Assembly (NCBI GenBank): GCA_902793125.1
Contig: CADBCC010000011.1
Coordinates: 1 to 64,000, forward strand
Length of the DNA: 64,000 bases
DNA from: an uncultured Ruminococcus sp.
GTDB taxonomy: Bacteria; Bacillota; Clostridia; Oscillospirales; Acutalibacteraceae
Direction of reading: 5' to 3'
Part shown: piece by piece, positions 37,195 through 47,186 of the stretch
How the letters are laid out: each line of letters starts with the position of its first letter
How positions within the stretch are numbered: position 1 is the first letter of the stretch
The notes under the pieces: model-generated
Database searches by the model: none
Seen by the model: only the letters and a program-made list of their open reading frames with translations
Told to the model about the DNA's origin: nothing
Translations under genes and position numbers: made by a program

Positions 37195-38463
37195 ATGAAA
37201 AAGAAATTCAATAAAATGACCGGAATACTTATTTGTATTACATTTGCGGTATTTTTATTGTTTATTAAAGATAACGTGAATAATATCTGGGGCGGAATAT
37301 GTAATTTCACGTCAATACTTACTCCGTTTATATACGGATTCGGTATAGCGTATATTTTAAACTTTCCGTACAGATTTTTTCAAAATAAAGTATTCGGAAA
37401 AATTAAATCTCCTCGTTTCCGGAAGATAAATAAGCCTGTATCGCTTATTGTAACGTATCTTGTAGTATTCGGGTTGGCAGCCTTCTTTATCTCAATTCTT
37501 ATTCCTGAATTATCAACAAACGTTTCAATTCTTGCTAAAAATATTCCTTCATATGTAAAATCCTTTAAGGAAATAACAGGAGCAATTCAAACATGGTTAA
37601 ACGAAAAACTTCATATAAATGTCAGCTTCCTTGACAGCTTTAACAGCTTTATTGCATCAACAATTAAATCTGTTTCCAATTTACCTGATTTTACACAGAA
37701 AGTTTATTTTGCCGCTGTTAATACTGCAGGTGTTGTTATTGACTGGACAATGGGATTCATTATGTCAATCTATATGCTCGGCTCAAAAGAATTCTTATGT
37801 AACCAGTTAAAAAGATTCGGAGCGGCTTTTCTTCCTACAAAATGGATGCCCACAATATATGAAATAATCAATGTTTCTGATGATAAATGCGGTAAATTCA
37901 TTGTCGGAAAAATTCTCGATTCATCTATAATCGGATTAATGGTTTTTATTTATATGTCGTTAAGAGGATTGCCTTACGCATTACTGATTTCCGTTATTGT
38001 AGCTGTTTGTAATCTTATTCCGTTTTTCGGACCTTTTATCGGCGGAATTCCGAGCGCGATGCTGCTTTTACTTGTAAATCCGGCTTACTGCTTAGAGTTT
38101 ATAATTATGATAATTGTATTCCAGCAGATTGACGGAAACTTTATCGGACCGAAGATTGTCGGCTCCCAGGTTGGACTGGTAGGATTCTGGTCATTATTCT
38201 CGGTCATAGCCGCAGGCGGTTTATTCGGATTGCCGGGAATGATTTTAGGTACACCGATATTTGCTGCGATTTATACTCTCGTAGGAAGGAAAATGAGCGC
38301 GCGTATTGCCATGAAAGGCGAAAGCGCTGAACGTGTGATTAATACTAAAGTTATTGAGTCCTCGAGTCTTACAAATGTAAAATCAAAAAAGAATAAGAAT
38401 AAGGATAAAACTGAGAAAAAGGAAGAAAATAAGGAAGATAATACCGAGAGTTCTGATGAATAA
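37195..38463 (+). CDS. AI-2E family transporter
   Basis: 422 aa. About seven to eight membrane segments, with two at the N-terminus (ILICITFAVFLLFI, ILTPFIYGFGIAYIL). The conserved late block has PFFGPFIGGIPSAML and QQIDGNFIGPKIVGSQVGL. The C-terminal 50 residues are Lys/Glu-rich and probably disordered. The family includes putative exporters of autoinducer 2 and Na+/H+ antiporters; the substrate is not readable here. It lies between polC and the his operon with no visible terminator on either side. Confidence 0.9.
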   Translation: MKKKFNKMTGILICITFAVFLLFIKDNVNNIWGGICNFTSILTPFIYGFGIAYILNFPYRFFQNKVFGKIKSPRFRKINKPVSLIVTYLVVFGLAAFFISILIPELSTNVSILAKNIPSYVKSFKEITGAIQTWLNEKLHINVSFLDSFNSFIASTIKSVSNLPDFTQKVYFAAVNTAGVVIDWTMGFIMSIYMLGSKEFLCNQLKRFGAAFLPTKWMPTIYEIINVSDDKCGKFIVGKILDSSIIGLMVFIYMSLRGLPYALLISVIVAVCNLIPFFGPFIGGIPSAMLLLLVNPAYCLEFIIMIIVFQQIDGNFIGPKIVGSQVGLVGFWSLFSVIAAGGLFGLPGMILGTPIFAAIYTLVGRKMSARIAMKGESAERVINTKVIESSSLTNVKSKKNKNKDKTEKKEENKEDNTESSDE

Positions 38464-38464
38464 T

Positions 38465-38493
38465 TTGACATTTTCAATTTAATGTGTTAACAT
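38465..38493 (+). promoter_or_regulatory. Promoter of the histidine operon
   Basis: TTGACA at 38465-38470, 17-base spacer, TAACAT at 38488-38493 with TG at the extended -10 position. It ends 29 bases before hisZ. I see no T-box or attenuator in the short leader. Confidence 0.75.
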
Positions 38494-38522
38494 ATTAGCA
38501 CGCTAAAGCAAGAGGTAATTTT

Positions 38523-39689
38523 ATGAAGAGAAATTTAAAGATAACTCCTGAGGGTACAAAAGACTATCTTTTTAAAGAATGTACCGCGGTTGATTATGTC
38601 TGTAAAAAGATTCAAAAAGTTTTCGAGAATCATCAGTTCCACCGTGTTATAACTCCCGCGCTTGAATATTACGATTTGTTTTCTACCGATTCCAGCGGTA
38701 TTTCTCCCGAATCTATGTTTAAAACAACCGATAACAGCGGAAAAATAGTTGTAGTTCGTCCCGACTCAACTCTTCCGATAGCCCGTCTTGTATCAACCCG
38801 TATGCAAAACGAGGTGCTTCCCGTAAGACTATATTATAACCAGGCTGTTTACAGGAATAATCCGAGTTTAACGGGCAGAAGTAACGAAATTATGCAGATG
38901 GGTATTGAGCTTATCGGTTCAAAAGGCAAGCGCGCCGATCTTGAAGTTATAACAACCGCTATTCAATGTCTTAAAGCTGTTTGCGATGATTTCAGAATCG
39001 AAGTCGGACATTCAATGCTCTTTATATCTCTTATTGATTCTTTAGAGGCTGATTCCGATTTAAAGGAAAGAATCAGGGATTATATTGAAAACAAAAACTA
39101 CTCCGCTTTGAATTACACTCTCGATCAACTTCAGCAGAATGATACGGTTAAAGCAATAAGAACACTTCCGTCTTTATTCGGCGGAGAAGAAGTTTTTGCT
39201 AAAGCCGAAAAGATTATTAAACTTCCGAAAGCATTGGAAGCGCTTGATTATCTCAAGAGTTTATATAAAGATTTATGTACACATGAATCAGGCGATAAAA
39301 TTATTGTCGATTTAGGACTTGTTCAGCAAAACGAATATTACAGCGGAATAGTATTTTCGGGATATACATTAGGATACGGCGACGCTATTCTTTCAGGCGG
39401 ACGATATGATAAAATTTTCAGTGAGTTTGACAGCTCAATGGGCGCGTCTGGATTTGCGATTAATATCAATCACCTTGCTGAAAAAGCCCGATACCGTTCA
39501 AAAAGTAATATTCCCGAAGTTTTGGTGTTCGCTAAAAACGATAATGATATTATGAAAGCAATAGCTTATACCGATGAATTAATAAAAAAAGGCGTAAAAG
39601 CGCAGTTTTCCGATTTATCCGATGAGGATGAAGCGCGTGATTTTGCCTCGAAACTCGGTATAAATAAGTTTGAAATAATCGGTGATTAA
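38523..39689 (+). CDS. hisZ: ATP phosphoribosyltransferase regulatory subunit HisZ
   Basis: 388 aa histidyl-tRNA-synthetase-like protein without the anticodon domain. Class II motifs are recognisable: PEGTKDYLF, FKTTDNSGKIVVVRPDSTLPIAR and the late GGRYDKI. It forms an octamer with short HisG and carries histidine feedback. Presence of HisZ fits the short HisG next to it. The TAA precedes the hisG ATG by one base. Confidence 0.93.
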   Translation: MKRNLKITPEGTKDYLFKECTAVDYVCKKIQKVFENHQFHRVITPALEYYDLFSTDSSGISPESMFKTTDNSGKIVVVRPDSTLPIARLVSTRMQNEVLPVRLYYNQAVYRNNPSLTGRSNEIMQMGIELIGSKGKRADLEVITTAIQCLKAVCDDFRIEVGHSMLFISLIDSLEADSDLKERIRDYIENKNYSALNYTLDQLQQNDTVKAIRTLPSLFGGEEVFAKAEKIIKLPKALEALDYLKSLYKDLCTHESGDKIIVDLGLVQQNEYYSGIVFSGYTLGYGDAILSGGRYDKIFSEFDSSMGASGFAININHLAEKARYRSKSNIPEVLVFAKNDNDIMKAIAYTDELIKKGVKAQFSDLSDEDEARDFASKLGINKFEIIGD

Positions 39690-39690
39690 T

Positions 39691-40338
39691 ATGAAACCAC
39701 TCAGAATTGCTCTCACAAAGGGCAGACTCGAGAAAAATACAATTGAAATTTTTGAAAAAATCGGATATAATTGCGACGAAGTCCGCAACAAAGGCCGACG
39801 TCTTATTATGAATATCGGCGACGGAAAGTTTGAAGTAGTACTTGCTAAGGCCGCCGATGTCATTACATATGTTGAGCACGGAGTATGCGATTTAGGTGTA
39901 GTCGGAAAGGATACAATCCTTGAAAAAGGAAATTCTTTTTACGAGCTGCTCGATTTAGGTTTCGGAAAATGTAAATTTGCCCTTGCGTGTAAGGACGGAT
40001 ACGATTTCTATCACGGCTACGGCGCAAAGACCATTGCTACAAAATATCCTGAGGTTACCCGAACATTTTTTGAAGGAAAGAATATGGATGTTCGTGTAAT
40101 AAAAATTGAAGGTTCGGTTGAGCTTGCTCCTTTGGTTGGGCTTTCCGACGGAATAGTCGATATAGTTGAGACAGGCTCAACTTTAAAAGCCAATAATCTC
40201 AGCGTAATTGAGTATGTTACCGATATTTCAGCGAGGTTAATCGCTAATACGGCAAGTTTAAAACTGAGAAAGAATGAAATAGAAGAACTTGCTTTAAAAA
40301 TGGAGGCATATTTAAATGATAACAACCGTAAAAGCTAA
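39691..40338 (+). CDS. hisG: ATP phosphoribosyltransferase, short catalytic form
   Basis: 215 aa from ATG 39691 (ribosome site GGTGAT inside the hisZ end). Lacks the C-terminal regulatory domain of long HisG, so it needs HisZ. The motifs ALTKGRLEKNT, DLGVVGKDT and the PRPP loop GIVDIVETGSTLKAN are clear. Catalyses the first step of histidine synthesis. Overlaps hisD by 23 bases. Confidence 0.96.
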   Translation: MKPLRIALTKGRLEKNTIEIFEKIGYNCDEVRNKGRRLIMNIGDGKFEVVLAKAADVITYVEHGVCDLGVVGKDTILEKGNSFYELLDLGFGKCKFALACKDGYDFYHGYGAKTIATKYPEVTRTFFEGKNMDVRVIKIEGSVELAPLVGLSDGIVDIVETGSTLKANNLSVIEYVTDISARLIANTASLKLRKNEIEELALKMEAYLNDNNRKS

Positions 40339-41605
40339 CGGAAAAGATGAATATGAATTCATTAAAACCTTAAAAGAACGCTCAAATAGCGGCGCTAAGG
40401 ATGTTTCCGATATAGTTTCCGATATTATCGGTAATGTTAAAAACAACGGCGATAAAGCTGTATATGATTATACGGTTAAATTTGACGGAAAAGCTCCCGA
40501 TAAGGTAGAGATATCTAAACAGGAAATTGACAAGCTTATTGAATCCTGCGATAAAGAATACATCGAAACTTTAAAAAAGGCAGTAGCCAATATTGAAGAT
40601 TTTCATAAACGCCAGATTCAGCAGTCCTGGCTTACAACGAAAGACAACGGTGTAATTATGGGACAGCGTGTTCGCGGTCTTGAGAGAGTAGGACTTTATG
40701 TACCCGGAGGTACAGCCGCTTATCCGTCATCCGTGCTTATGAACGCCATTCCTGCCAAACTTGCGGGATGTAAGGAAATAGTAATGACAACTCCTCCGTC
40801 AAAAGACGGAAAAGCAAATCCCGATATTATAGCCGCCGCAAAATTAGCCGGCGTTGATCGTATTTTCCTTATGGGAGGAGCTCAGGCTGTTGCCGCTTTA
40901 GCTTACGGTACCGATCAGGTTCCTAAAGTAGATAAAATTGTCGGCCCCGGAAACATCTTTGTCGCTACAGCAAAAAAACTTCTTTACGGTGTAGTTGATA
41001 TTGATATGATAGCAGGTCCGAGCGAGATTTTAATTATTGCCGATAATAGCGCTGATCCTGCGTTTTTAGCCGCTGACCTTATGAGCCAGGCTGAACATGA
41101 CCGCCTTGCAAGCTCGATTTTACTTACCGATTGTGAAAAACTTGCGAAAGAAGTAAAAAAAGAGCTTGAAGTTCAGTGCGAAAAATTAGAAAGAAAAGAT
41201 ATAATCAAAGACTCCATTAACAATTACGGATCTGTTATAATCTGTTCAGATATGACTCAGGCGGTTGATTTTGCCAATGAATTAGCACCTGAGCATCTTG
41301 AGGTTTGCTGTGAAAACCCGATGGAATATATCGGCAAGCTTGATAACGCGGGTTCGATTTTCCTCGGAAATTACAGTCCCGAACCGCTCGGTGATTATTT
41401 CGCGGGACCTAACCACGTATTGCCGACAAGCGGTACGGCAAGATTTTTCAGCCCGCTTTCAGTGGATAGTTTTGTGAAAAAATCAAGCTTTATCTATTAT
41501 ACGAAGGATGCTTTAAAAGAACAGTCCGAAGATATTGTAAGATTCGCCGAGGTTGAAGGTCTTACCGCTCACGCTAATTCGATTAAAGTGAGATTTAATA
41601 AATAA
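40316..41605 (+). CDS. hisD: Histidinol dehydrogenase
   Basis: 429 aa. Signature regions GLYVPGGTAAYPSSVLMNAIPA, KIVGPGNIFVATAKKLLYG and DMIAGPSEILIIAD, plus SQAEHD with the zinc/catalytic residues. Oxidises histidinol to histidine in two steps. GGAGG in the end of hisG is its ribosome site. Confidence 0.97.
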   Translation: MITTVKANGKDEYEFIKTLKERSNSGAKDVSDIVSDIIGNVKNNGDKAVYDYTVKFDGKAPDKVEISKQEIDKLIESCDKEYIETLKKAVANIEDFHKRQIQQSWLTTKDNGVIMGQRVRGLERVGLYVPGGTAAYPSSVLMNAIPAKLAGCKEIVMTTPPSKDGKANPDIIAAAKLAGVDRIFLMGGAQAVAALAYGTDQVPKVDKIVGPGNIFVATAKKLLYGVVDIDMIAGPSEILIIADNSADPAFLAADLMSQAEHDRLASSILLTDCEKLAKEVKKELEVQCEKLERKDIIKDSINNYGSVIICSDMTQAVDFANELAPEHLEVCCENPMEYIGKLDNAGSIFLGNYSPEPLGDYFAGPNHVLPTSGTARFFSPLSVDSFVKKSSFIYYTKDALKEQSEDIVRFAEVEGLTAHANSIKVRFNK

Positions 41606-41615
41606 GGTGGTTAAA

Positions 41616-42677
41616 TTGTCTTATAAATTAAATGACAAAATTAAAAATCTTGTTCCGTATGAACCGATTTCAGGCGATTATAAAATCAGACTCGACGCAA
41701 ATGAGTGTACTCTGAATTATGATGACAATTTTATGAAAACGGTTGATAAAGCGGTACATAGTATTGATTTTAACAGGTATCCCGATCCGTGCTGTATTGA
41801 ACTGAGAAAATCTTTTTCGGAGTTTTACGGTATAGATTATAAAAACGTAACAGTCGGAAACGGTTCCGATGAGCTTATTTTCCTTATTGAATCAGCTTTT
41901 TTACAAAAGGATGAAAAAATCCTTGTTGTTTCTCCTGATTTTTCAATGTACGAATTCTACAGTAGAATTACGGAAAATAAATGTCTGAAATATAATAAGA
42001 ACGGAAATCTTAATATTGATGTTGATAACCTTATTGATAATGTGAATTCAAATGAAATAAGTATGGTTATTTTCTCAAATCCGTGTAACCCTACAGGTCA
42101 GGGAATTCCTAAATCCGAAGTCCGTAAATTAGTTAATTCCGTAAACGCTCTTGTTGTTTTGGATGAAGCATATATGGATTTTTGGGATGAGGAAAACTCT
42201 CTGCTTAAAGAAGTAAAAAACTACAGCAACTTAATTGTATTCAGAACAGCTTCAAAAGCGCTCGGAAGCGCCGCTTTAAGGCTTGGGTTTGCTGTAGCCT
42301 GCGAAACAATTGCGAAGGCTGTAGCCGCTGTTAAATCCCCTTATAATGTTAACAGCGTATCTCAGGCTATAGGCTGCGAATTATATAAAAACAAAGATTT
42401 TTTAATAAATCGCATTAATACTATTGTTCAAAACACAAAAAAGCTGTACAATGAATTAGTCAGGTTAAGTAAACTTACCGATGACTTTTATGTATATTCC
42501 ACTAAAACTAATTTTGTTTTAGTAAAAACCTCTTTCGGAAAAGAGTTGTGGGAATATTTAAAATCAAATTCAATAGCCATAAGATGGATGGGCGATTATG
42601 TCCGCATAACCGCGGGGACAGCTGATGAGATAAAGGCAGTAGTATCCGCGATTGAACAGTTTATATCGGAGAGATAA
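41616..42677 (+). CDS. hisC: Histidinol-phosphate aminotransferase
   Basis: 353 aa from TTG 41616, chosen because AAGGTGGTTAAA stands just before it; the in-frame GTG at 41607 lies inside that ribosome site. PLP fold type I: GNGSDELIFLIE, FSNPCNPTGQ, VLDEAYMDF and the Schiff-base Lys in FRTASKALG. Transaminates imidazole acetol phosphate. hisB starts 2 bases after its stop. Confidence 0.95.
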   Translation: MSYKLNDKIKNLVPYEPISGDYKIRLDANECTLNYDDNFMKTVDKAVHSIDFNRYPDPCCIELRKSFSEFYGIDYKNVTVGNGSDELIFLIESAFLQKDEKILVVSPDFSMYEFYSRITENKCLKYNKNGNLNIDVDNLIDNVNSNEISMVIFSNPCNPTGQGIPKSEVRKLVNSVNALVVLDEAYMDFWDEENSLLKEVKNYSNLIVFRTASKALGSAALRLGFAVACETIAKAVAAVKSPYNVNSVSQAIGCELYKNKDFLINRINTIVQNTKKLYNELVRLSKLTDDFYVYSTKTNFVLVKTSFGKELWEYLKSNSIAIRWMGDYVRITAGTADEIKAVVSAIEQFISER

Positions 42678-42679
42678 AA

Positions 42680-43258
42680 ATGAGATATGTAGAACTGAAA
42701 AGAAAAACAAAAGAAACAGATATTGAGTTGAGTCTTAATCTTGACGGCGGAGATATTTCCGTAGATACGGGCATCGGTTTTTTTGACCATATGCTTATTT
42801 CCTTCGCAACCCACGGCGGATTCGGGCTTAATATTAAAGTAAATGGCGATATATCTGTGGATGATCACCACACCGTTGAAGATACCGGTATTGTTTTAGG
42901 ACAGGCTTTTGAGCAGGCTTTAGGCGATAAAAGCTCAATCGAGCGTTTCGGAAGCTTTTATGTTCCTATGGACGAGGCTTTGGCGTTTGCTTCCCTTGAT
43001 ATAAGCGGACGTCCTTTTATGGTATTTGACGCTGAGTTCCCGCAGGAAAAATGCGGTGACTATACATCCGCTATGACCGTAGAGTTTATGCGCGCCTTAG
43101 CTTATAACGCCAAGATTACTCTGCATATTAAATGTTTATACGGTTATAATTCACATCATATTATAGAAGCGATATACAAAGCGGTTGCACACGCTTTGAA
43201 AACAGCCGTAAAAGAAAATGAAAGCGGCGTTCCATTATCAACAAAAGGAGTACTGTAA
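42680..43258 (+). CDS. hisB: Imidazoleglycerol-phosphate dehydratase
   Basis: 192 aa, monofunctional (no histidinol phosphatase domain). Metal-binding His motifs are FFDHML, DDHHTVEDTG and the second repeat YNSHHIIEAIYKA. Its TAA shares a base with the hisA ATG. hisH, which normally follows hisB in Clostridial his operons, is absent. Confidence 0.96.
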   Translation: MRYVELKRKTKETDIELSLNLDGGDISVDTGIGFFDHMLISFATHGGFGLNIKVNGDISVDDHHTVEDTGIVLGQAFEQALGDKSSIERFGSFYVPMDEALAFASLDISGRPFMVFDAEFPQEKCGDYTSAMTVEFMRALAYNAKITLHIKCLYGYNSHHIIEAIYKAVAHALKTAVKENESGVPLSTKGVL

Positions 43259-43986
43259 TGATTGTTTTACCTGCCATTGATATTAAGGATGGCAATTGTG
43301 TAAGATTATTTAAAGGAGATTATTCTACAGCTTCAAAAGTTGCTGAAGATCCTTACGAAGTTGCCCGTGGATTTGTTGAGGCGGGCGCTAAATGGATGCA
43401 TATGGTAGATCTTGACGGAGCTAAGGACGGAGAGCGTAAAAATTCCGACCTTATTATTGATGTCGCTAAAAACACCGATATAAAAGTCGAAGTCGGAGGC
43501 GGCATCCGTAATATGGATACTATTGAGTATTATCTTGAAAACGGTATTGAAAGGGTTATTTTAGGCTCGGCCGCCGTAAAAGACCAACATTTTGTAATTG
43601 ACGCCGTAAATAATTTTGACGATAAAATTGTAGTAGGAATTGACGCTAAAGACGGCGCGGTATGCGCTGAGGGCTGGACCGATAAGTCCGAACTTAATTA
43701 CATTGATTTAGCAAAGCAAATGGAGCAAATCGGTGTAAAAACAATTATATTTACAGATATTAACCAGGACGGTACTTTAGGCGGTCCTAATCTTGTTCAG
43801 CTTGATAATCTTGTTCATAATGTAAGCTGCGATATAATCGCAAGCGGCGGTGTATCAAATCTTAAAGATATTATTAATTTGCACGAGCTTAATGTTTACG
43901 GAGCTATTACAGGTAAAGCTATATACAGCGGAAACCTTGATTTATCTTTAGCTATACAGGCGGCTCATAAGGTGAATGAAATATGA
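43258..43986 (+). CDS. hisA: ProFAR isomerase (phosphoribosylformimino-5-aminoimidazole carboxamide ribotide isomerase)
   Basis: 242 aa TIM barrel. [18 protein letters not shown] at the N-terminus with the catalytic Asp, and the half-barrel phosphate sites [10 protein letters not shown] and [10 protein letters not shown]. The start with [11 protein letters not shown] marks HisA rather than its relative HisF. Overlaps hisI by ATGA. Confidence 0.95.
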   Translation: MIVLPAIDIKDGNCVRLFKGDYSTASKVAEDPYEVARGFVEAGAKWMHMVDLDGAKDGERKNSDLIIDVAKNTDIKVEVGGGIRNMDTIEYYLENGIERVILGSAAVKDQHFVIDAVNNFDDKIVVGIDAKDGAVCAEGWTDKSELNYIDLAKQMEQIGVKTIIFTDINQDGTLGGPNLVQLDNLVHNVSCDIIASGGVSNLKDIINLHELNVYGAITGKAIYSGNLDLSLAIQAAHKVNEI

Positions 43987-44297
43987 GTTTAGATAAGTAT
44001 TTTGTTAAGTCCGACTTGATTCCGGCGGTTGTTCAGGAAAAAGATACAGGCGACGTTTTAATGCTTGCCTATATGAATAAAGATTCATTAGTTAAAACAT
44101 TAGAAACAGGTTACACGTGGTTTTGGTCAAGAAGCCGAAAGGAGCTGTGGAACAAAGGAGCTACTTCCGGACATTATCAAAAAGTTGTGGAAATCTATTC
44201 CGACTGCGATGATGATACTTTGCTGATAATTGTTGAACAGACCGGAGCCGCCTGCCACACAGGAAACCATTCCTGTTTCTTTACAAAAATTAAGTAA
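43983..44297 (+). CDS. hisI: Phosphoribosyl-AMP cyclohydrolase
   Basis: 104 aa, monofunctional. [19 protein letters not shown], the tryptophan-rich [14 protein letters not shown] and [21 protein letters not shown] hold the zinc Cys and His. Third-step enzyme of the pathway. hisE is a separate gene 14 bases later. Confidence 0.96.
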   Translation: MSLDKYFVKSDLIPAVVQEKDTGDVLMLAYMNKDSLVKTLETGYTWFWSRSRKELWNKGATSGHYQKVVEIYSDCDDDTLLIIVEQTGAACHTGNHSCFFTKIK

Positions 44298-44311
44298 CAG
44301 AGGTAATTTTT

Positions 44312-44641
44312 ATGGATGATAAAGTTTTAAGGTCATTATATGAAACCGTTTTAAACAGACGCGAAAATCAAAAAGAAGGTTCCTATACCTGCTATCTTTT
44401 TGAAAAGGGTTTGGATAAAATTCTGAAAAAAGTCGGCGAGGAATGCAGCGAAACCATTATCGCTGCGAAAAACGGAGATAACTCCGAAACTGTTTACGAG
44501 ATTTCGGACTTAATTTATCATCTTACCGTTATGATGGTTGAGCAGGGAATAGAGCTTGACGAAGTGCTTGCTGAACTCGATAAACGAAGTGAAAAAACAA
44601 GTAACTTAAAAACATTTCATAAAGTTGATAAAAATACATAA
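44312..44641 (+). CDS. hisE: Phosphoribosyl-ATP pyrophosphatase
   Basis: 109 aa, MazG-related all-helical fold. KVGEECSETIIAAKN and YEISDLIYHLTVMMVEQGI give the metal site. Second step of histidine synthesis. Last gene of the operon, followed by a clear terminator. Confidence 0.96.
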   Translation: MDDKVLRSLYETVLNRRENQKEGSYTCYLFEKGLDKILKKVGEECSETIIAAKNGDNSETVYEISDLIYHLTVMMVEQGIELDEVLAELDKRSEKTSNLKTFHKVDKNT

Positions 44642-44645
44642 TATT

Positions 44646-44673
44646 AACCCACTAATTTCCTTAGTGGGTTTTT
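44646..44673 (+). terminator. Terminator of the his operon
   Basis: A perfect 10-bp stem AACCCACTAA / TTAGTGGGTT with a TTTCC loop, running into TTTTT. Confidence 0.93.
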
Positions 44674-44689
44674 AAAATAGGATGCAATT

Positions 44690-45982
44690 ATGACATATAA
44701 TATTATTACTTTGGGCTGTAAAGTTAATCAATACGAATCACAGCTTATAAGCGAAATTTTAAAAGACAACGGTTTTATTTTATCCGATAACAAAAATAAA
44801 GCCGATATTACTGTTATTAATACATGCACCGTTACATCGGTTACCGACGCAAAAAACCGTAAGATAATCCATAAAGTTCGCCGCAATAACCCCGACGGAA
44901 TCGTTCTTTTAACAGGATGTATGCCCCAGGCTTTTCCCGACAGAACGAGTGATTTTGACGGATGTGATATTGTAATTGGAAATAAGCACAGAGCTGATAT
45001 AGTTAAATATATAAATGATTTTTTAACGTGCAGAAAGCAGATTATAAATATTGAATCCCATGATAATAAAAAATATGAATATGAAAATCTCAGTGTACAT
45101 ACATTTGACGGCCACACACGAGCTTTTGTAAAAATTGAGGACGGCTGTAACCGCTTTTGCTCTTATTGTATTATTCCGTATTCAAGAGGGCGCGTGCGCA
45201 GTAAATCTCCCGAAGTTTTAAGCGAAGAAATAAAAAGGCTTGCGGATAACGGTTATAAAGAAATTGTTCTTGTGGGTATAAATCTTTCGGCTTACGGACA
45301 GGGTGAGGATTTCGACTTGGCCGACGCCGTTGATATTGTATGCGGTTTTGACGAAATAAAACGTGTCAGATTAGGTTCTTTTGAACCTGAAATGATGTAT
45401 GAGAGTTTAATTAAAAGATTTTCCGAACAAAAAAAGTTTTGCCCGCAGTTCCATCTTTCTCTGCAAAGCGGATGCAACGCTACTCTTAAACGTATGCGCC
45501 GCCAGTACAATACCGATGAATATATGAAAATCGTTGAAGACTTACGCGCTAATTTTATTAATCCGTCAATTACCACAGACGTTATGGTAGGTTTCGCGGG
45601 AGAAACGGAGGATGAATTTAAAGAAAGCGTTGAATTTGTGAAAAAGGTTGGATTCTCAAAAACTCATGTCTTTCCGTATTCTCAGCGTAAAGGCACAAAA
45701 GCCGATACAATGGAAAATCAGATTCCTAAACGTATAAAAGACGTCCGCGCCAAAACTATGATAGAAATAACCGATTCTCTGCGCAGAAAATTTTTAAAAT
45801 CTCAGGAAGGCAGGGTAGAGGAGGTTTTAGTCGAAAGGTTCAGAAATAATGCGTATTACGAGGGTTATACAATGAATTATACTCCTGTGCGTATTTATTC
45901 TGAAAAAGAATTAACAGGAGAAATTGTTAAGGTTAAAATCATCAACTCAGCCCATGATTATTGTATAGGAGAGTTAGTCTAA
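44690..45982 (+). CDS. mtaB: tRNA t6A37 methylthiotransferase MtaB
   Basis: 430 aa methylthiotransferase. An N-terminal UPF0004 domain (LGCKVNQYESQ, NTCTVTSVTD, LTGCMPQ) holds the first cluster. The radical SAM cluster is in EDGCNRFCSYCIIPYSRGRVRS, and a C-terminal TRAM-like domain follows. The CKVNQYESQ start is typical of MtaB/YqeV, which makes ms2t6A. The t6A-forming genes tsaE and tsaB lie at 61 kb. Its 3' end overlaps the convergent gene by 9 bases. Confidence 0.93.
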   Translation: MTYNIITLGCKVNQYESQLISEILKDNGFILSDNKNKADITVINTCTVTSVTDAKNRKIIHKVRRNNPDGIVLLTGCMPQAFPDRTSDFDGCDIVIGNKHRADIVKYINDFLTCRKQIINIESHDNKKYEYENLSVHTFDGHTRAFVKIEDGCNRFCSYCIIPYSRGRVRSKSPEVLSEEIKRLADNGYKEIVLVGINLSAYGQGEDFDLADAVDIVCGFDEIKRVRLGSFEPEMMYESLIKRFSEQKKFCPQFHLSLQSGCNATLKRMRRQYNTDEYMKIVEDLRANFINPSITTDVMVGFAGETEDEFKESVEFVKKVGFSKTHVFPYSQRKGTKADTMENQIPKRIKDVRAKTMIEITDSLRRKFLKSQEGRVEEVLVERFRNNAYYEGYTMNYTPVRIYSEKELTGEIVKVKIINSAHDYCIGELV

Positions 45983-47164
45983 ATAATTCGTTAAGTTATT
46001 AACTTCTACGGAAGATTTTTTCTCGTATAAATTTTTATAACTGTAAAATATAAAACCGTTAATACTGTTTTTCCTTATTAGTTCAACTTCTTGTTTAAGT
46101 ATAGTGTCGGAATTCTTCCATGTTCCGCTGTCCGCGCCGCTTCCGGCTTTATATCCCGCAATTCCGATATATAAATTTACATCGTCGCTGTAATTAATTG
46201 AGGTCCATTTTTTCAGCGCTTCATTAAACTTAAGCGCGGGATTATCAAGGCTGTAGTACAGCTGGGGACATATATAATCTACATACCCTGATTTTGAGCA
46301 CCAGGCGTAAACATCCGCGCACATTTCATAATCGTTTTCTATATTTCCCTGAGGAGAAATTCCGAATGCTAATTTCTTGTTGTTGTTATGTATTATAGAA
46401 TAACATTCCGCTATAAGTATATTTACATTTGACATTCTCCAGTATTTTAAAGAAACAGCGTTTTTTTCTCCGACTTCGCTTTTGTATTTTAAATACTGCT
46501 TTCTGTCGAATGATTCATTTGTCGTCGGATAAAAGTAATCGTCGAACTGTATTCCGTCGACGTCGTAGTTGTATATTATTTCTTTAATTCCGTTTTCTAT
46601 AAGTTTACGAACTTTAGGCAAAGCGGGATTATAATATATCCCGTTGCCGACTTTAACTCCTAAGCTTTTATTTTTTATATACGGATTATCTTTGGAAAGT
46701 TTAAGTTCATCCGAACTTCTGACTCTGTACGGATTAATCCACGCGTGAATATTAAGACCTATTTTATGCGTATAACTGCACATATATTTAAGCGGATCAT
46801 ATCCGGGATTTTTACCTTGAGTTCCAGTTATTATGTGCGAAAACGGATAATGTTTTGAATTATATAACGCGTCTGAATACGGTCTTACCTGAACTATAAG
46901 TGTGTTAAATTTTTTCTTCTTACAATTGTCGGCTATTTTTTTGAATTTATTTTTAAAACTGTTATAGTTTCTGTCAGTACCTTGCATATCAAGCTCCATA
47001 AAGCTGATCCATACACCCCTCATTTCTTCCTCGATTTTTATTGAATTAGTTTTAACGGCTTTTTTATTTATAATTTTATTATTATCCTTCAAGCTTGAAA
47101 AGGCGACCGTTGCGATAAGAGCCGAAATACATATTATTAAAGGTATTTTATTTTTTAATCTCAT
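45974..47164 (-). CDS. GHL10-type glycoside hydrolase (DUF187/YngK-like), secreted
   Basis: 396 aa from the ATG complementary to 47162-47164; GAGGATGATTAAA precedes it, whereas an upstream extension would lack a ribosome site. The N-terminal signal (RLKNKIPLIICISALIATVAF) suggests export or membrane anchoring. The family core begins EEEMRGVWISFMELD and has FNTLIVQVRPYSDALY, IHAWINPYRV, VDGIQFDDYFYP and the late YICPQLYYS. Such proteins are predicted glycosidases; substrate unknown, possibly cell-wall glycan. Confidence 0.88.
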   Translation of the reverse strand: MRLKNKIPLIICISALIATVAFSSLKDNNKIINKKAVKTNSIKIEEEMRGVWISFMELDMQGTDRNYNSFKNKFKKIADNCKKKKFNTLIVQVRPYSDALYNSKHYPFSHIITGTQGKNPGYDPLKYMCSYTHKIGLNIHAWINPYRVRSSDELKLSKDNPYIKNKSLGVKVGNGIYYNPALPKVRKLIENGIKEIIYNYDVDGIQFDDYFYPTTNESFDRKQYLKYKSEVGEKNAVSLKYWRMSNVNILIAECYSIIHNNNKKLAFGISPQGNIENDYEMCADVYAWCSKSGYVDYICPQLYYSLDNPALKFNEALKKWTSINYSDDVNLYIGIAGYKAGSGADSGTWKNSDTILKQEVELIRKNSINGFIFYSYKNLYEKKSSVEVNNLTNYLD

Positions 47165-47186
47165 TTTAATCATCCTCAGGTGTTTT

